Positions 10,790 to 22,591 of a stretch of 64,000 nt of DNA are shown one piece after another. Made by a program: the position numbers and the translations under genes. Location of the stretch: positions 4,340,001 through 4,404,000 of the forward strand of contig JAHYIO010000001.1 in assembly GCA_020543525.1 (NCBI GenBank), given 5' to 3'. This stretch comes from Coriolopsis trogii. Lineage: Eukaryota > Basidiomycota > Agaricomycetes > Polyporales > Polyporaceae. The notes under the pieces were generated by a model. It worked only from the letters and a program-made list of their open reading frames with translations. It made no database searches and was not told the origin of the DNA. How positions within the stretch are numbered: the first letter of the stretch is position 1; every line of letters starts with the position of its first letter.

Positions 10790-11219
10790 GTCTGTCAAAG
10801 TCAACCATTTTGTGGCGTGAAGTGTGTGGAACGTGCAAGTCGTGAAAGTCGTGCGCGAGGAGAGAGGGAGCTCAGATGCGGGGAAGGGCGGAGATGAGGA
10901 CGAGCGGGGGGCGGTGAGAAGATTATGTACTATCGAGGCTGGCCTGCGCACTTGAACGCGGCTGGCGCGCATGAGGCGCGTGACGTCATGCGATCCTATT
11001 CGTCCGATTGTGTTCAGGCTGACGCTGCAGCCGCCGGCAACCTCTTACTCCCGACCACTACGTACATACTACCGGGCGCCGCCTATTTCTAGGAGGCCAC
11101 CATGGGCGCGGCCAGGCGCACTTGACTTCACATATTCTCCAAGGTCGCAATTGGACAGCATAGAATATGGTACAGCAAAGCGGATACCTCCTACGCGCAC
11201 AAACGTCGCACTCCGAGTC
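10790..11219. other. Intergenic region
   Basis: Upstream of the MARVEL gene and downstream of dienelactone hydrolase 2. An open frame reads into it from the MARVEL gene but looks like leader sequence. Nothing else is seen. Confidence 0.35.
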
Positions 11220-12322
11220 CTAGGCACCATCCTTCGTTCCAGAAAAGTGGTCGAACCAATGGAGGATGGATCGTGCGCTTTCTTCTCTCGCCCACTCTAC
11301 TCATTGCGTCTGTGAGAGAGCCACGATTCGAATATGACGTCCGGCTTACTTTGAACTGGTATGCTCAGATCCGCACGCAGCGCAAAGCCGTGCTGCACGG
11401 AACCGAAGACCTGAATGAAGTAGGTCTTCTTCCCTGCGACAAGGATATCCTCTGCTCTCCGCCGGCTTTCGAGCGGGAAGGTATGATCGATCTCTGGGCT
11501 TGAACTATCAGTATCGCCCAACAAACTAATGTTGAAGGACAAACAAACCACTGCATGAGAGCAGGAGAGGCTCTGCGAGTGCGTTCAGGTCAGATATACC
11601 ACACCATTGCTACAGCATGTGAAGGCTCACTCTTGATATTCTCGAAATGTGCCTCATTCAGAAAAGCAGGATGTCCAAACGCGCCTACGACGGACGTTGT
11701 AAGGTTAGTGGAAGGCATCAGAGCCTGTTCGGCAGTCGAATCACCGGCAACGATCCAGTCCTCTGCAAGGTGCTCCATGACATACGGGGCCCCGAAGCAG
11801 TACCCGACGCAGAAATATTGGCTACCATCCTCGCCTGCATTACAGCGTTAGCAAGCCTTCCCGCGATGCGATAGGGAGACGCGCGAAAGTTCACCGAACT
11901 GCTCTCGAACGGCGGCAACCCAGGGTGGGATGAGTTTCACTGCACGCTCCTGTTTGGACGTGCGCCATCCAATGTAGTCAAAGGCTTCTCGACCCTCGGG
12001 GTGCTGCACCATCGAGTCTCCCTCAAAGTAGTCCAGTCCGACGACCAAGTACCCTACGTGCATTGCGTCAAGGCGTTGGTGTGATCGTTGCAGTTCACTC
12101 ACCATTGTCTGCCCAGTAATCCATGAGCAGCTGTGAGTTGACATACATCGGACCGTACACGTCGCCGAAGAAAAGGATGATTTTCTTGTTGGTCCCAGTC
12201 GAAGGACGGGCGACATAGGTTTCCACTTTGGCGATGGTTTCTACGGTTCCTCGGGGCTGACCGACATGCTGGACGGTCTTTCTGCAACAGTCTCCCGGGG
12301 GGCCTGCGAGCGTGGCTGACAT
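11220..12322 (-). CDS. Dienelactone hydrolase family protein, copy 2
   Basis: Paralogue of the gene at 3545-4739 with the same domain order. It starts MSATLAGPPGDCC at 12322, then IILFFGDVYGPMYVNSQLLM and YWADNG. The next exon has YLVVGLDYFEGDSMVQHPEG. The nucleophile exon holds GYCFGAPYVMEHLAEDW, followed by VVGAFGHPAFLNEAHFENI. The His-bearing part is IDHTFPLESRRRAEDILV with FGSVQHGFALRADLS. The last exon is WAREESARSILHWFDHF, ending SGTKDGA with the stop at 11220. Its C-terminal tail differs from copy 1. All triad positions are kept, so both copies are probably active. The six intervening loci are unrelated, so this is a dispersed rather than strictly tandem duplicate. Confidence 0.88.
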
Positions 12323-12376
12323 GGTAGAAGAGGTGGTAGCAAGTGGTAGCTCTTCGTGCGAGTCTGATCCCTGCCG

Positions 12377-12388
12377 CCTTTTATATGC
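12377..12388 (-). promoter_or_regulatory. TATA box of dienelactone hydrolase 2
   Basis: On the minus strand the sequence reads CATATAAAAGGCGG, a near-consensus TATA element about 55-65 nt upstream of the ATG at 12322. This spacing suits a short leader. The equivalent site of copy 1 is weaker. Confidence 0.55.
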
Positions 12389-13028
12389 CTGTCTAACTTC
12401 TTGTAGTAGAGTTTGGACCTTGCGCTATCATGAGAGTCGAAGTCTACCATGGAGTCCCGTGGCGTATTGCCTTCGTCTATAAGTTTAGTAACTGGGCATA
12501 TGATCTCTTGCCGGCTATGTTGGTCATTCACATCTTCTTGACCTCATAGACAACGAGAACAGCACTTGAACTTGAGAACTTAAGTTGGGGGTAAGTAAGT
12601 AGTAGATGTCACATGATCGCGACAGGAAGAATACTCGCGTCGTCAGCGCTTACCGAGTCTCCGTCCTTTGTGTCGACCTCCTATCGCTTGTTCACCCTAA
12701 ACCTGAGCAGTTCGAACAAACGCCGCATGAGTGTTACGGCAGGCGAGACCAAGAGGTTCTCCAGTCGACGTCTGACGATACAGTTGGAGGAGAGGAGAAG
12801 TCAAGGAGGAAGTCAAGGTCAGATGCCCATCAGGTCCAACAAAGTTAGCCGGAAGAAGCAGAGCCCGCCCTGAGTTCACCACACATATCGTCCCTGCTCA
12901 CACGCGACGTACGAACGTTCACCCTCCTTCCCGCCTCCACCACACGCCCCTCGGGCGTCGGCCTCGTCGCTCCTCACTCGTCGGCGTCGACACTCCTGGG
13001 CAACACAGAGAGGCCTTAAGACTTTGAG
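12389..13028. other. Divergent intergenic region between DLH2 and the NIPA gene
   Basis: About 640 nt. The last 120 nt before 13029 are rich in CCTCC/CTCGTC and probably form the NIPA leader. No gene is supported. Confidence 0.4.
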
Positions 13029-15593
13029 ATGTCAGACTCCGGCCAGCCGTCCCAGTATCGCGCGTGAGTCTTTTTTGCACCTGTGGAGCGTGAACGGAGA
13101 CAGCATAGTGACGACCCCGCTTGCAGCGTCGGCGTCGTACTCGCCATCGGCTCGGGGGTGCTCATCGGCTCCTCCTTCGTCTTCAAGAAGAAGGGTCTCA
13201 TCAGTTCGCAGAAGGGGCAAGTCGCGGGCGAAGGGGTCGCTTATCTCAAGTCGGTGCGTTTGCTGCCAGTCGCGTTCTCGCCGCTCGGTACGCTCACGCC
13301 GCGCTCGGTCCTTCTGCAAGCCTATGTGGTGGACGGGGATGATCATCATGATCCTCGGCGAGTTGTGCAACTTTGGCGCGTATGCGTTCGTGGAGGCCAT
13401 CGTTGTGGTGAGCACAGACTCTTTTCCCGGCCCTCCACTCTCTCAGCAAACGGGAACATTGCTAGGCTCCCATGGGCGCTCTGTCCGTCGTCATCTCCTC
13501 CATTCTCTCCCACTTCTTCCTCAAGGAGAAGCTATCGCTCTTCGGCTGGATTTCCTCTATCCAGTGTCTGCTCGGGGCGTCCATCCTCGCGTTGAACGGC
13601 CCCGAAGAACAGAGCGTGTCGACGATAGAGGGGTTCAAGCACCTCTTCCTCGCTCCGTGGTTTCTCGCCTACGGTGGAGTGGTCCTCGTGGTTGCTGCGG
13701 TGCTCGCGTTCTGGGCAGCACCGAAATGGGGTCACAAGAGCATGCTCCCATATCTGGTCAGTTGTTCTCTTGGGGACAATGTGTCTGTGTGCACGTCTGA
13801 TAGGCTATGGCAACGGATAGGGTGTATGCAGTCTTATTGGAGGGCTGAGCGTCAGCTGCACGCAAGGCCTCGGGGCGTGCATTGTGACGTCGATACGAGG
13901 AGACAACCAGGTATGTTATCCTGTTGTCGTGTACTCGCATACTTACTAACAGCGGACCAGTTCAAGAATTGGTTCATCTACTTCTTGCTTGTCTTCGTTG
14001 TTATTACTCTGCGTCAGTGGACTGCGATTTGACGTGCCGAATGTAGGACTGACGACGTTTTTTCAGTCACAGAGATATACTATTTGAATGTGGCACTTGC
14101 ACTATTCAATACCGGTAAGGCTTCCCATGACGTTTCTCCGTGTTGACACTCATCACTATGCTACAGCGATGGGTGAGCCTACATGATACTCTTCTTTCCA
14201 TAGTGAGCTTACTGTGCGCCGTCAAGTCACACCCACTTATTATGTCACATGTAAGTTCTGCACGAATCGGAGAAGGCATGAACTGACACCTGGAATACAT
14301 CAGTCACCTTCTGTACCCTGGTGACCTCCGTCGTACGTGTTGTAACTGAATGCCGACTAACGTGGCTAACGTATCGATCGGTCGTGTTCCGTAGATCCTA
14401 TATCAAGGGCTGAAAGCTAGCGCGTCACAAATCATCACCATCGTGCTTGCCTTCGCCGTTATATGCACGGGAATCGTTATTCTGCAGATGACGAAGGTCG
14501 ATCCACGCACTCTGACGAATGTGCGTCAGAAGCGTTTTCTCACCGTGAATACTCTGACGGTCGTACGCAGGTTGATGAGCATACGACACTCCTACTCGAA
14601 GTAGCCCGTCAAGAAGTCGATCCACTCGCAACCCACGAGGTCGAACTCGGTCGCAGTGGGACAATGCGGTCGCGTCGCTCACGCCAATCCCGCCGTATCC
14701 GCTCGCGCACCGCGACGCCAGAATTAGACCCCGCTGCCGCGCGCTCGACGGACGATCTTGAAGCAGGCGCTATAGGCCCTCCGTCTGACGCGGACTCAGA
14801 TATCGACTTCGCAGAAGAGAAACGCGCGATTGTCGTGCGGACGGAGGAGCCAGGGCTAGACTCTCTACGCATGACGGGCGGAACGATTGGGACGATCATC
14901 CGTGCCCGTCGCCGTGCGACTGCACTTTCTTCCGCCAGCGCGACCCGGAGCCGCTTCTCTATGTCGACCGGAACGCACGGCAGCTTGCACAGTCAAGATC
15001 GGGTTCGCAGCGAGACGCGCAGGAGCTCACTTTCTCCACACCCCCGCCCAAGCTGGCTCAATGCACTCATCGGAGGGGGCCGGCGCCAGAATCAATCCCG
15101 TTCGCCCGCCCGTTCGCCGTCGAACCTGGCAGATGTGTCCGAGAAGCCGCAATGCGAGGAGGTGTCGGGGCTCCCGGTGACACTCATGGAGAGCCCGCTC
15201 TCTGAATCAGGCTCCGTCCCGTCCGCTCCTGGGCAACTGTCGGCGAGCGCGAGCGTGGAAGCGGACGGGCTACGTTCGGCGCGCTTTCTGAGCAGTGGGG
15301 AATTGGTGTCGTCACCGTTGCTGACCCCGGGTCCAGGCACGGAGGATCACGCACGACGGCCGAGTGTGCGGTTCCAGCCGGACGTTCGAGGAGCTGCGTC
15401 TGCTCCGGACGTGCGCCCGCAGGGTCTCGGCGTCGAGGGCGTCCCGGTACACCCGCGCTTGAGTGTGGATGTGGGGGGTGCAGGTGAGAGCGAGGATGTG
15501 GCTGCTACGCGCTCGCGGACGATGCCTGCTGTCTTCACGGAGGCAGAGCGGCTGCGAGCGCAGGATATCGTGCGCGAGCAACCGGGGGTATGA
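13029..15593 (+). CDS. NIPA-type magnesium transporter (DUF803)
   Basis: Multi-pass membrane protein of the NIPA family, Mg2+ transporters of the plasma and endosomal membranes in animals and fungi. The start is MSDSGQPSQYRA at 13029. After the first intron comes GVVLAIGSGVLIGSSFVFKK and the loop KKKGLISSQKGQ. The next exons give MWWTGMIIMILGELCNFGAY, APMGALSVVISSILSHFFLK and LFGWISSIQCLLGASIL. Small exons follow (FKNWFIYFLLVFVVITL, ALFNTA, TFCTLVTSVILYQGL), then ASQIITIVLAFAVICTGIVI. This succession of helices is the complete NIPA core. The C-terminal cytosolic tail of about 340 residues is long, Ser/Arg-rich, low in complexity and probably disordered. The many short exons in 13740-14400 are the least certain part. 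Confidence 0.88.
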
Positions 15594-16022
15594 GTGTGCT
15601 TTTTTGACGACCTGCGATGATGTGCTACGACGTATCTTTATTCCGTTCATCACGATGCTGTGAGATATTGCTTGTTCTGTATTGCTTCTGTCTCTACTGA
15701 TGTCTTTCTTGTCTTCCATACCCCTTGTACTTTGTCTAGGTGTAGTCCTTGAAAGTTGATCAACTTCTTGCTGCCATCTATTCTCAACGACGATCCTATG
15801 GTGTCGAAGACGGATACGTGGCATTTGCTATACCTGTATAGCATACCGCACAAGCAGACTGCGGCAAGCGATAACCACACGACCAAAGCGGGGCGTCTCA
15901 GATTACATGGCGTCAACCCAACATATTAGGCGCGGTACTCATCGGGGTGTACTTGCCGAGCTCGTGCCTCTTACTGTACCTCACTTACACACCGTGCCGA
16001 CCTTTAGCCAGGGATACCTACG
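15594..16022. other. Intergenic region between the NIPA and MFS genes
   Basis: Contains the NIPA 3' end and the upstream region of the MFS gene. An in-frame ATG at 15907 lies here, but it is upstream of the TATA box and so probably untranslated. Nothing else is seen. Confidence 0.4.
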
Positions 16023-16030
16023 TATAAAGG
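16023..16030 (+). promoter_or_regulatory. TATA-like element of the MFS gene
   Basis: CGTATAAAGG sits here, 20-37 nt upstream of the candidate ATGs at 16042 and 16060. It argues for the downstream start codons rather than the in-frame ATG at 15907. Confidence 0.45.
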
Positions 16031-16041
16031 TTGAAGATGAC

Positions 16042-18468
16042 ATGAGTAGGTCATGCATCATGGCTTCTTCTGACTCCCTCGACCAGTCCAGGTCACCATC
16101 CCAGCCGACTACCACACAAGCGTCACACGATGTTGAGACGCCTCGCGTTAAGTCAACGACTTCTGCGGACACGCAGAGACTCGGTCTAGGGGACGCCCCG
16201 ACGGTAGGACCGGAGGACGAGCGGACATTCGATGATAAACACATAGAACGAGCATCCTCACCGTCACAGCAGAATCCTTTGGATGAGGACAAAGACGTCG
16301 TTGTGGTCGGATGGGACGGCCCAGACGATCCAGAGAACCCACGCAAGTATGTCGGTACTTTTCCGAAGTCGTTGACGCTCGCGCTGAGTTGTCTCTTGCG
16401 CCCACAGCTGGACGCTCAAGAGGAAATGGGCAGCCGCTCTGACCGTGTCCGCTTTCACGTTCATATCTCCCGTCTCGTCTTCCATGGTCGCTCCTGCTGC
16501 GGGCCAGATAGCATCCGAATTCAATATCAAGAGCGATTTGGAAATCAATTTGACGATATCAATGTTTGTGCTCGCTTACGGTTTGTATTCCGCACATCCT
16601 GTCAAGCATGCCGCCCCGTAGTGACTGAATTGGGCGATGAGTAGCATTCGGCCCGTTGATCCTTGGACCACTCACCGAGATCTTTGGGCGTACACCCATA
16701 TTGCGAGCATGTAACCTATTCTTTGCGGGTATGTTGATGGACCGTCAAGACGTCCTTTCCATACTAATCCAATACTACAGCGTGGAACTTGGGCTGTGGG
16801 TTCGCACAGTCAGAAGCGCAGCTGATAGCCTTCCGCTTTCTCGCTGGACTTGGCGGGAGTGCCCCTCTTGCAGTGAGCATGGTCCTTCCTCTCCGCGGCT
16901 CGGAGTCTGACAGTGGACGGCGACCAGGCCGGAGGAGCAGTTTTGGGTGATATGTGGTCGCCCGAGGAGCGAGGTCAGGCAATCGCGATATACTCCTTAG
17001 CCCCCTTGCTCGGTCCGGCAGTCGGCCCCATCGCTGGCGGCTGGATAGCAGAACGCTCGACCTGGCGTTGGGTATTCTGGTCGACATCCGCAGTAGCGAT
17101 TCTTGTCCAGGCCGTTGGGCTCTTTGCTCTACGTGAGAGTGCGTGACTTGCCAACTCTCATCGGGGTCCGTTACTGCGGCCGTTTGACAGATTTTCACAG
17201 CGTACGCTCCGGTTCTGCTGGATAAGAAAGCGAAGAAAGTGCGCGCGAAGCTTGACTCGGAAGGCGGAGGGTCCGACCGTGGCAAGGAAGTCCGGACGAC
17301 CTTTCAGAAATCAGCCAAGCGGGAGTGAGTGTGTTCGCATGCACTCATGTTGTGTCCATTTTGCTGACTACGCGAGGGCAGTTACGGTCATTTCTTCTTT
17401 ATTTCGATATGCCGACCGTTCGTCATGTCTGCTCAAGAGCCAATCATCCAGATGCTGGGAATGTACGTTGCCTTCGTGTATGGCGTGATCTACTGTCGGT
17501 CTGATGTCTCATTTCGTTCTCTTTGTGCCGGGTCTGACATACTGTCCTCTGCACAGTGGTGCTGACAACAATTCCTGCTATATTCACTGAAATATACCAC
17601 TTTGACTCTGGCATCGTCGGCCTACATTACATCTCTCTCGGACTTGGTGGGCACTCTCTCATTTGCTTTGTATTGTATGAGCGAGACACTCACACAGGGT
17701 TTCATGTCTAACAGGACTCATGATAGGCTCTCAATCCAATGCACGCCTCCTAGACATCGTTTATAGACGCCTCAAAGCGCGTAACGGCGGCGTCGGAGAA
17801 CCTGAATTCCGTCTGCGTGAGTTCCCAAATATAATATGTCAGGTAGAATCAGGATTGAGCTCATCGGCTGCGTACAGCATGTACATTCCCAGGAACAATC
17901 TTCATTCCTGTTGGACTGCTGGTCGCCGGCTGGGGCGCACAAGAGCACGTGCACTGGATCGTCCCGGATGTGGTGAGCACCACTCCCGCTCCGTGTACAT
18001 GCCGACCGTCGTTGTGAAGCTGACATGAATGTTCCAGGGGTTCGCCCTCATTGGGATCGGCATGGTGCTCACCTTCCAGGGCATGCAGACATACGTCATT
18101 GACGCTTTCACCGTATACGCCGCATCAGGTACGTTCGTCGTGTAGCGTTCAGACGATGAAGGCTCTTTTGACAGGTATGAGATGACAGCTTTAGCCGCAT
18201 TCTCGTTTCTCCGTTCGATTGCCGGCTTTGGCTTCCCCCTGTTCGCGCCGGCGATGTACAACGCACTAGGCTATGGGAAAGGTAACACCATCCTAGCGGC
18301 TATCGCGTTCGCAATTGGATGCCCTTCGTGCGTGTCTATCCTTCGCTTTTTGTCTCACAGATTGCTCACGCGGCGACTGACGTTTGTTCTTGCAGAACAT
18401 GGGCGTTCTTTGTGTATGGCAAGAAGATTCGAAGCATCAGCAAACACGCAAATGCGAAGACGCATTGA
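16042..18468 (+). CDS. MFS drug:H+ antiporter-1 (DHA1) family transporter
   Basis: Twelve-helix transporter of the fungal DHA1 group (polyamine and drug exporters of the Tpo/Flr1 type). The N-terminal cytosolic tail ends VVVGWDGPDDPENPRK, the typical fungal DHA1 entry motif, followed after an intron by WTLKRKWAAALTVSAFTF. Further exons give FGPLILGPLTEIFGRTPIL (the motif A region), CGFAQSEAQLIAFRFLAGL, and GAVLGDMWSPEERGQAIAIY with LLGPAVGPIAGGWIAE and STWRWVFWSTS. The second half has LTTIPAIFTEIYHF, FIPVGLLVAGWGAQEHVHW, MVLTFQGMQTYVIDAF, FLRSIAGFGFPLFAPAMY and TWAFFVYGKKIR, with the stop at 18468. MASSDSLD at 16060 is an alternative start. The substrate cannot be told from sequence. More than ten introns; several joins are approximate. 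Confidence 0.88.
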
Positions 18469-19352
18469 TGAATTGAATGTTTCCTACAGTTATGAACGCC
18501 CAAACCCGTTGTCCCACATTGCCCGAGCATTGTATGTAGCTCAGATCTGACTGTGACGTGCCTTGATATGTCTGATTTAGCGAATCCCACTCAGCCCAGG
18601 CTCTGCCTTCCTAGTGTGGGTGGCGAAGGGTGAAGACTTTCATGACTTCGTCGGTCGGTGTCAATGTGGCGGGGCGCGAATGACTTCATCCTCTGGATTA
18701 CTTCGGCGGCGGCGAAACCCGCTCCATTGTTGGCGTATTTCTTTGTCTCGTGAGGCCTGAATCAAAGATGTAGACTTCAACTATTTGGGACAAAGACCCC
18801 CCCCCCGATCAAGCGCTTGATCGCCATGGTCCAACACGGGCGGGGTACCTTGTTCAACGGATGTCACTCATGGCATCGTGCCTGCGTCCGAGGTAGGTAT
18901 ATGTTGTAAAACGTGGTCTAGCAACCGTGAGATTCTCAGGCGTTCGTAAGGCTGTCACTGCTGATCTTCTGACCGATATCCGTACAGTCGGACTAATGGT
19001 GAACAGCCAAATTTCTGGCCCGAAGGGAACCGATGGGCGTGGGGATAAGATTGCGGTTGAGATGGATCGTTGTATTCTGCAGCTGAGGCACCGTGACTGA
19101 CTGTGGCAGCCTGGGCCCGTCCTTGTATTGTGCATTACGACATGCACCACTGACATGAGGCTCATCCAGCTGGATGCACGCCTTCAAATACCGCTGTGAG
19201 TCATGCCTGCACGCCATCGACACATTCCTCTGTGTTGCCGGTACCTCCTCGAGCTCAGGAACTCCTGCCTTCATCCCCATCCCCATCCCCATCCCCATCA
19301 CCCGCGACCCACTTCGCACTACTGTCCCTGGCACCGAATCGTTCACCCCGAC
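18469..19352. other. Intergenic region
   Basis: Holds the MFS 3' end and the upstream region of the membrane protein gene. A run of ten C lies near 18797-18806, and a short CCCCAT tandem repeat is listed separately. No gene is supported. Confidence 0.4.
19273..19300 (+). repeat. Hexanucleotide microsatellite (CCCCAT)n
   Basis: Four to five copies of the hexamer CCCCAT lie just upstream of the ATG at 19353. Read in frame from an upstream ATG at 19203 they would encode His-Pro repeats. They are more likely part of the leader. Confidence 0.7.
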
Positions 19353-20854
19353 ATGACCATCCCTCCGGACCAAATTCCCCTTCGCGATTCCAACATCAAC
19401 CTGGACATCTCCGGTGTCGCAGGGTTTTTCGGTGGGGACGTCGCCATATCCGCGATGGCCACGCTACACGTATACCGAGCACGGAAATGGCTGGGCTGGT
19501 ACAACTCCCCGGGAAGTTTCGAGATCGCGAAGCGGTACGGTCAGATTGTCCGATCGCGGCTTTGGGCTGGTCTCTACCCCGGGATCCAGCAGGAACCCGC
19601 CGTGCTCTTCGAGCTCGACGGCAGGGTCGGTCCCAGCTACTGCCGAGCCGCCTTCTGGGACAACCGCTTGGAAAAGACAGGTCATCTTGCCTACCTATTC
19701 TTTGAACACTGCAGGCAGATACCAGTGACAAGAATGCCGTTGTCGCGATCCACCGAATTTGGAGCACGTATAATCCGGCCGATTGCGGTCATCATCGCGG
19801 AGCTGAACATGCCACAGAGATCGGATGCCTACCAGTCACTGTGGAAGTCGACCACGCCTGACTTGAAGGCTCCCAATACCCTGTCATTCGCCATTCTGTC
19901 CGTTTTTCCCATCTCTGCATCGATCGCCACATTGTTGGCGTGCGCTCTTGCTAAGGAATGGCTCGTGGCGAGCATGATTGCCTTAGGCATGCTCGCGAAC
20001 GGTCTCTCCTGCCTCGCAATCGGCTGGGGAAAACTCGTTTTCCCCCAATACAGGCCTTCAATAGGTGAACCTCTGGAAAACGGCATCCTAGACGATGACA
20101 GTCAGATTGTCATCGTTCGGGGCGCGTTCCCTACTGTCAATACCATCATCAATGGGAGGTTTACCCTCTTGTACGGTGATCGCACGGCCACGGCTATTGG
20201 ATGGTCCTCCATACTCCTGACGGGCCAATTCGTAGCGCAACTGCTGGTCGTGCCGCAAGGGAACATCTTTGGGCAGGTCATGTTCTTGTGCTCACTCGCG
20301 GTCTCATGGGGATACAACACCTACCTCTCTTCGATTGATCGCATGAGCTTGCAACGTCAGATTCTTGTCGAGAAGTTCCTCAGACAGCCCAAGATGCACA
20401 AGATCATCTTGGGCACAAGACCATCCATGGTCGTCTTCGTTCTTCTGGTGATGTCAGGCTTTGCACAGTCAGACAAGCGCTGGCCCAACGAGTCAGCGAC
20501 CTTCCAGGCCATGCTCGACCGCTTCATTCCGAGTCCCCAGAACTCGCATGTCTGGCAAACCTGGAAGAACGCCATCATCACTACCCTCGTGAGAAACACG
20601 TCTCGGGACTCCGAATCTTCAGACGTACCTCCTTTTGAGCCCGAACCGGGTTATGACCCAGGTCAGGAATCACAGCGCCATCAGGGGGACATCAAGCTGC
20701 TCAGCGTGCTCTATCAAGACGCGGAGACTGCGAGACAGGTGTACTTGACATATTGCAAGTGAGTTATGTCACGCGTTGACGAATGCCATTCGATTGACAG
20801 CTGATACGGTGTAGGATGCGGAGGTCTGATGGAGGAACAACAGATGCTGCGTAA
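19353..20854 (+). CDS. Unassigned fungal multi-pass membrane protein
   Basis: I do not recognise a characterised family. The chosen start MTIPPDQIPLRDS at 19353 precedes a conserved-looking block (VAGFFGGDVAISAMATLHV). An upstream in-frame ATG (19203) would add His/Pro-rich sequence from a microsatellite and is less likely. Hydrophobic helices are seen at LSFAILSVFPISASIATLLA, LVASMIALGMLANGLSCLAI, WSSILLTGQFVAQLLVVP and FGQVMFLCSLAVSWGYNTYL. The region between holds a polar loop. The long exon can end at a stop at 20760-20762. However, a GTGAGT donor at 20759 with an acceptor at 20814 gives an alternative end MRRSDGGTTDAA with a stop at 20854, which I prefer. A later hydrophobic stretch (SMVVFVLLVMSGFAQ) precedes a soluble tail. 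Role unknown. Confidence 0.7.
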
Positions 20855-21546
20855 GATGCGGGAACCTGAGGGAGAGAGGACAGAATTCGAAGGTAACGTT
20901 GAGCAATTCTCCATTCGCTGACCTTCTCCAATCAATTCATTGATGAGTATATAGGTTCTGAAGCCTTCCGATAAGAGCGGTGACCACGGGAGGGCATGAG
21001 GAAGGGGGTATGGCATTTGGGAGATCGCAGCGCCTTTCGTGCCCTCGTTGCGCGGATTTGCGAAGCGGTCAATGTTCTCATAGAGCGGTGAAGACGGTGG
21101 ATTGGGAGATGTAACTCTGTAACTCACTTCATCGACAAAGGTATATCGACAACAAGCCAGCAGACGGCTCGTATGATTCACTTTTGGGTAGGCTTCTCCG
21201 TGTGACAATGCATTCTATCCTCCTGTAGGCGGGGTGGACACAAATGCACCGAATGTATATGGAGGCTTCTCCGCACGAGCTTCGCGATTCGGACAGGGAG
21301 TCAACGCGATGTATCGACAATTCACGGTCAGCAAACAAGTCGCAAATAGGATAGAGAGATGTATGGACTCAGGAGGCAGAGAGTCAAGTGAGATCGTCAT
21401 CGTGGTCGTCGCGGTACCGGTCAGACCTGGGTCAGACAGAACAGTCCGCTTTCCCCTCGCGGCGGTTGGCGCCTGTTCCCAACGTTCGTTCCTCGACCCA
21501 ACATCGAGCCAGCCGTCCTCCTTCTCCTCCTTTCCCCACCCAAGCC
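20855..21546. other. Intergenic region
   Basis: About 690 nt between the membrane protein gene and the myosin light chain gene. The last 100 nt are pyrimidine-rich (CCTCCTTCTCCTCCTTTCCC) and look like the light chain leader. No other gene is supported. Confidence 0.4.
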
Positions 21547-22362
21547 ATGTCGCGTTATCCATATGGTCTCTCTCCTGACATAACACCGACGAGCACGCCA
21601 ACGAAGCTCACCAAGGCCCAGAAGTCGCGTGCCCGCCGCGAGCCCTCCGGCGTGTTCTCCCTCTTCTCCCCGCCCCAGATCCAGCAGTTCCGCGAGGCGT
21701 TCTCGCTCATCGACCACGACGGCGACGGGCTCGTCAGCGAGCAGGACCTCAAGCACATCTTCACCTCCCTAGGTACGCTCCCCACCACTCGTCTCGTCGG
21801 CGTTTCATTCCGAGGTCGACGTCCGAGCCACTCACCCTCTGACGTGCAGGCATCTCGCCCTCCCGCTCGACGCTCGACCAGCTCCTCGCCGACCGTCCAG
21901 GGGACCGCCGCGGCAGCCTAGGCGGCGCACACTCGCGCGGCCCGTCTGACGACGGCGCGGGCTCCGACCGCGGCATCACGTTCCCCATGTTCCTCACCAT
22001 GATGGGCGAGCATCTGTACGACTTTGACGCGGAGTCGGAGCTCCTCGCCGCGTTCGAGTGCTTCGATGAGGGAGATACGGGCTTTGTCAAGTGTGACGAC
22101 TTCCGGAAGTGGCTGGGGGACGTCGGGGAGCGGATGGACGACCACGAGGTGAGTGCCTGTCTCCGTTATGCCGAGGTTGGGATTGGGCCGTAGAAAGGAG
22201 CGACTGCACTAGGTGATTGGTCTTGCTCGAGGTAACTCACGAGACGTCGGACAGATCGACAAGTTCCTCAAGGGACCCTTCACAAGAAATGGCCAATTCA
22301 ACTACCGGGAATGGGTCAAGGTACTCAGAATCAATACAGACCCGGAAGAGCCTGAAACATAA
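21547..22362 (+). CDS. RLC1: Myosin regulatory light chain (EF-hand)
   Basis: Binds the IQ motif of type II myosin in the cytokinetic ring. It starts MSRYPYGLSPDITPTS at 21547. A basic stretch (KSRARREPSGVFSLF) precedes the first EF-hand. Ser34 lies at the place of the phosphorylatable Ser19 of animal regulatory light chains, while the neighbouring Thr18 position is Pro. EF-hand 1 is IDHDGDGLVSEQDLKHIF, with canonical calcium ligands. After an intron the second lobe has TFPMFLTMMGEHLYDFDAES and a degenerate EF-hand (FDEGDTGFVKCDDFRKWL). The last exon has FTRNGQFNYREWVKVLR and ends EEPET with the stop at 22362. A Gly/Asp/Arg-rich insert (about residues 90-115) lengthens the linker after EF-hand 1. 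Three exons. Confidence 0.9.
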
Positions 22363-22591
22363 CGATCCTACAATGGCTGTGCACTGGACCATGTATCATA
22401 TACTGTATCATTTCACGACATTTCACGGCGTATACCCTGACTGTACTGCTCGGGACAACGAAGACTCTGCTTTCGGCGGTGACTATCTCATGACGATCCA
22501 AACTATCAGAGTCGCTATCATACACTATGCTACATTCAAGTAAGTCACTTCTGTTTGCCATGTTTCCAAGATCAGGTCCCCAAGGAGACAT

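Noticed and set aside
10790..10972. N-terminal extension of the MARVEL protein
   Set aside because: Ser/Pro-rich leader-like sequence without family support, although the frame is open.
19203..19352. Upstream in-frame ATG for the membrane protein
   Set aside because: The extension is made largely of His-Pro repeats from a CCCCAT microsatellite; the ATG at 19353 starts the conserved-looking sequence.
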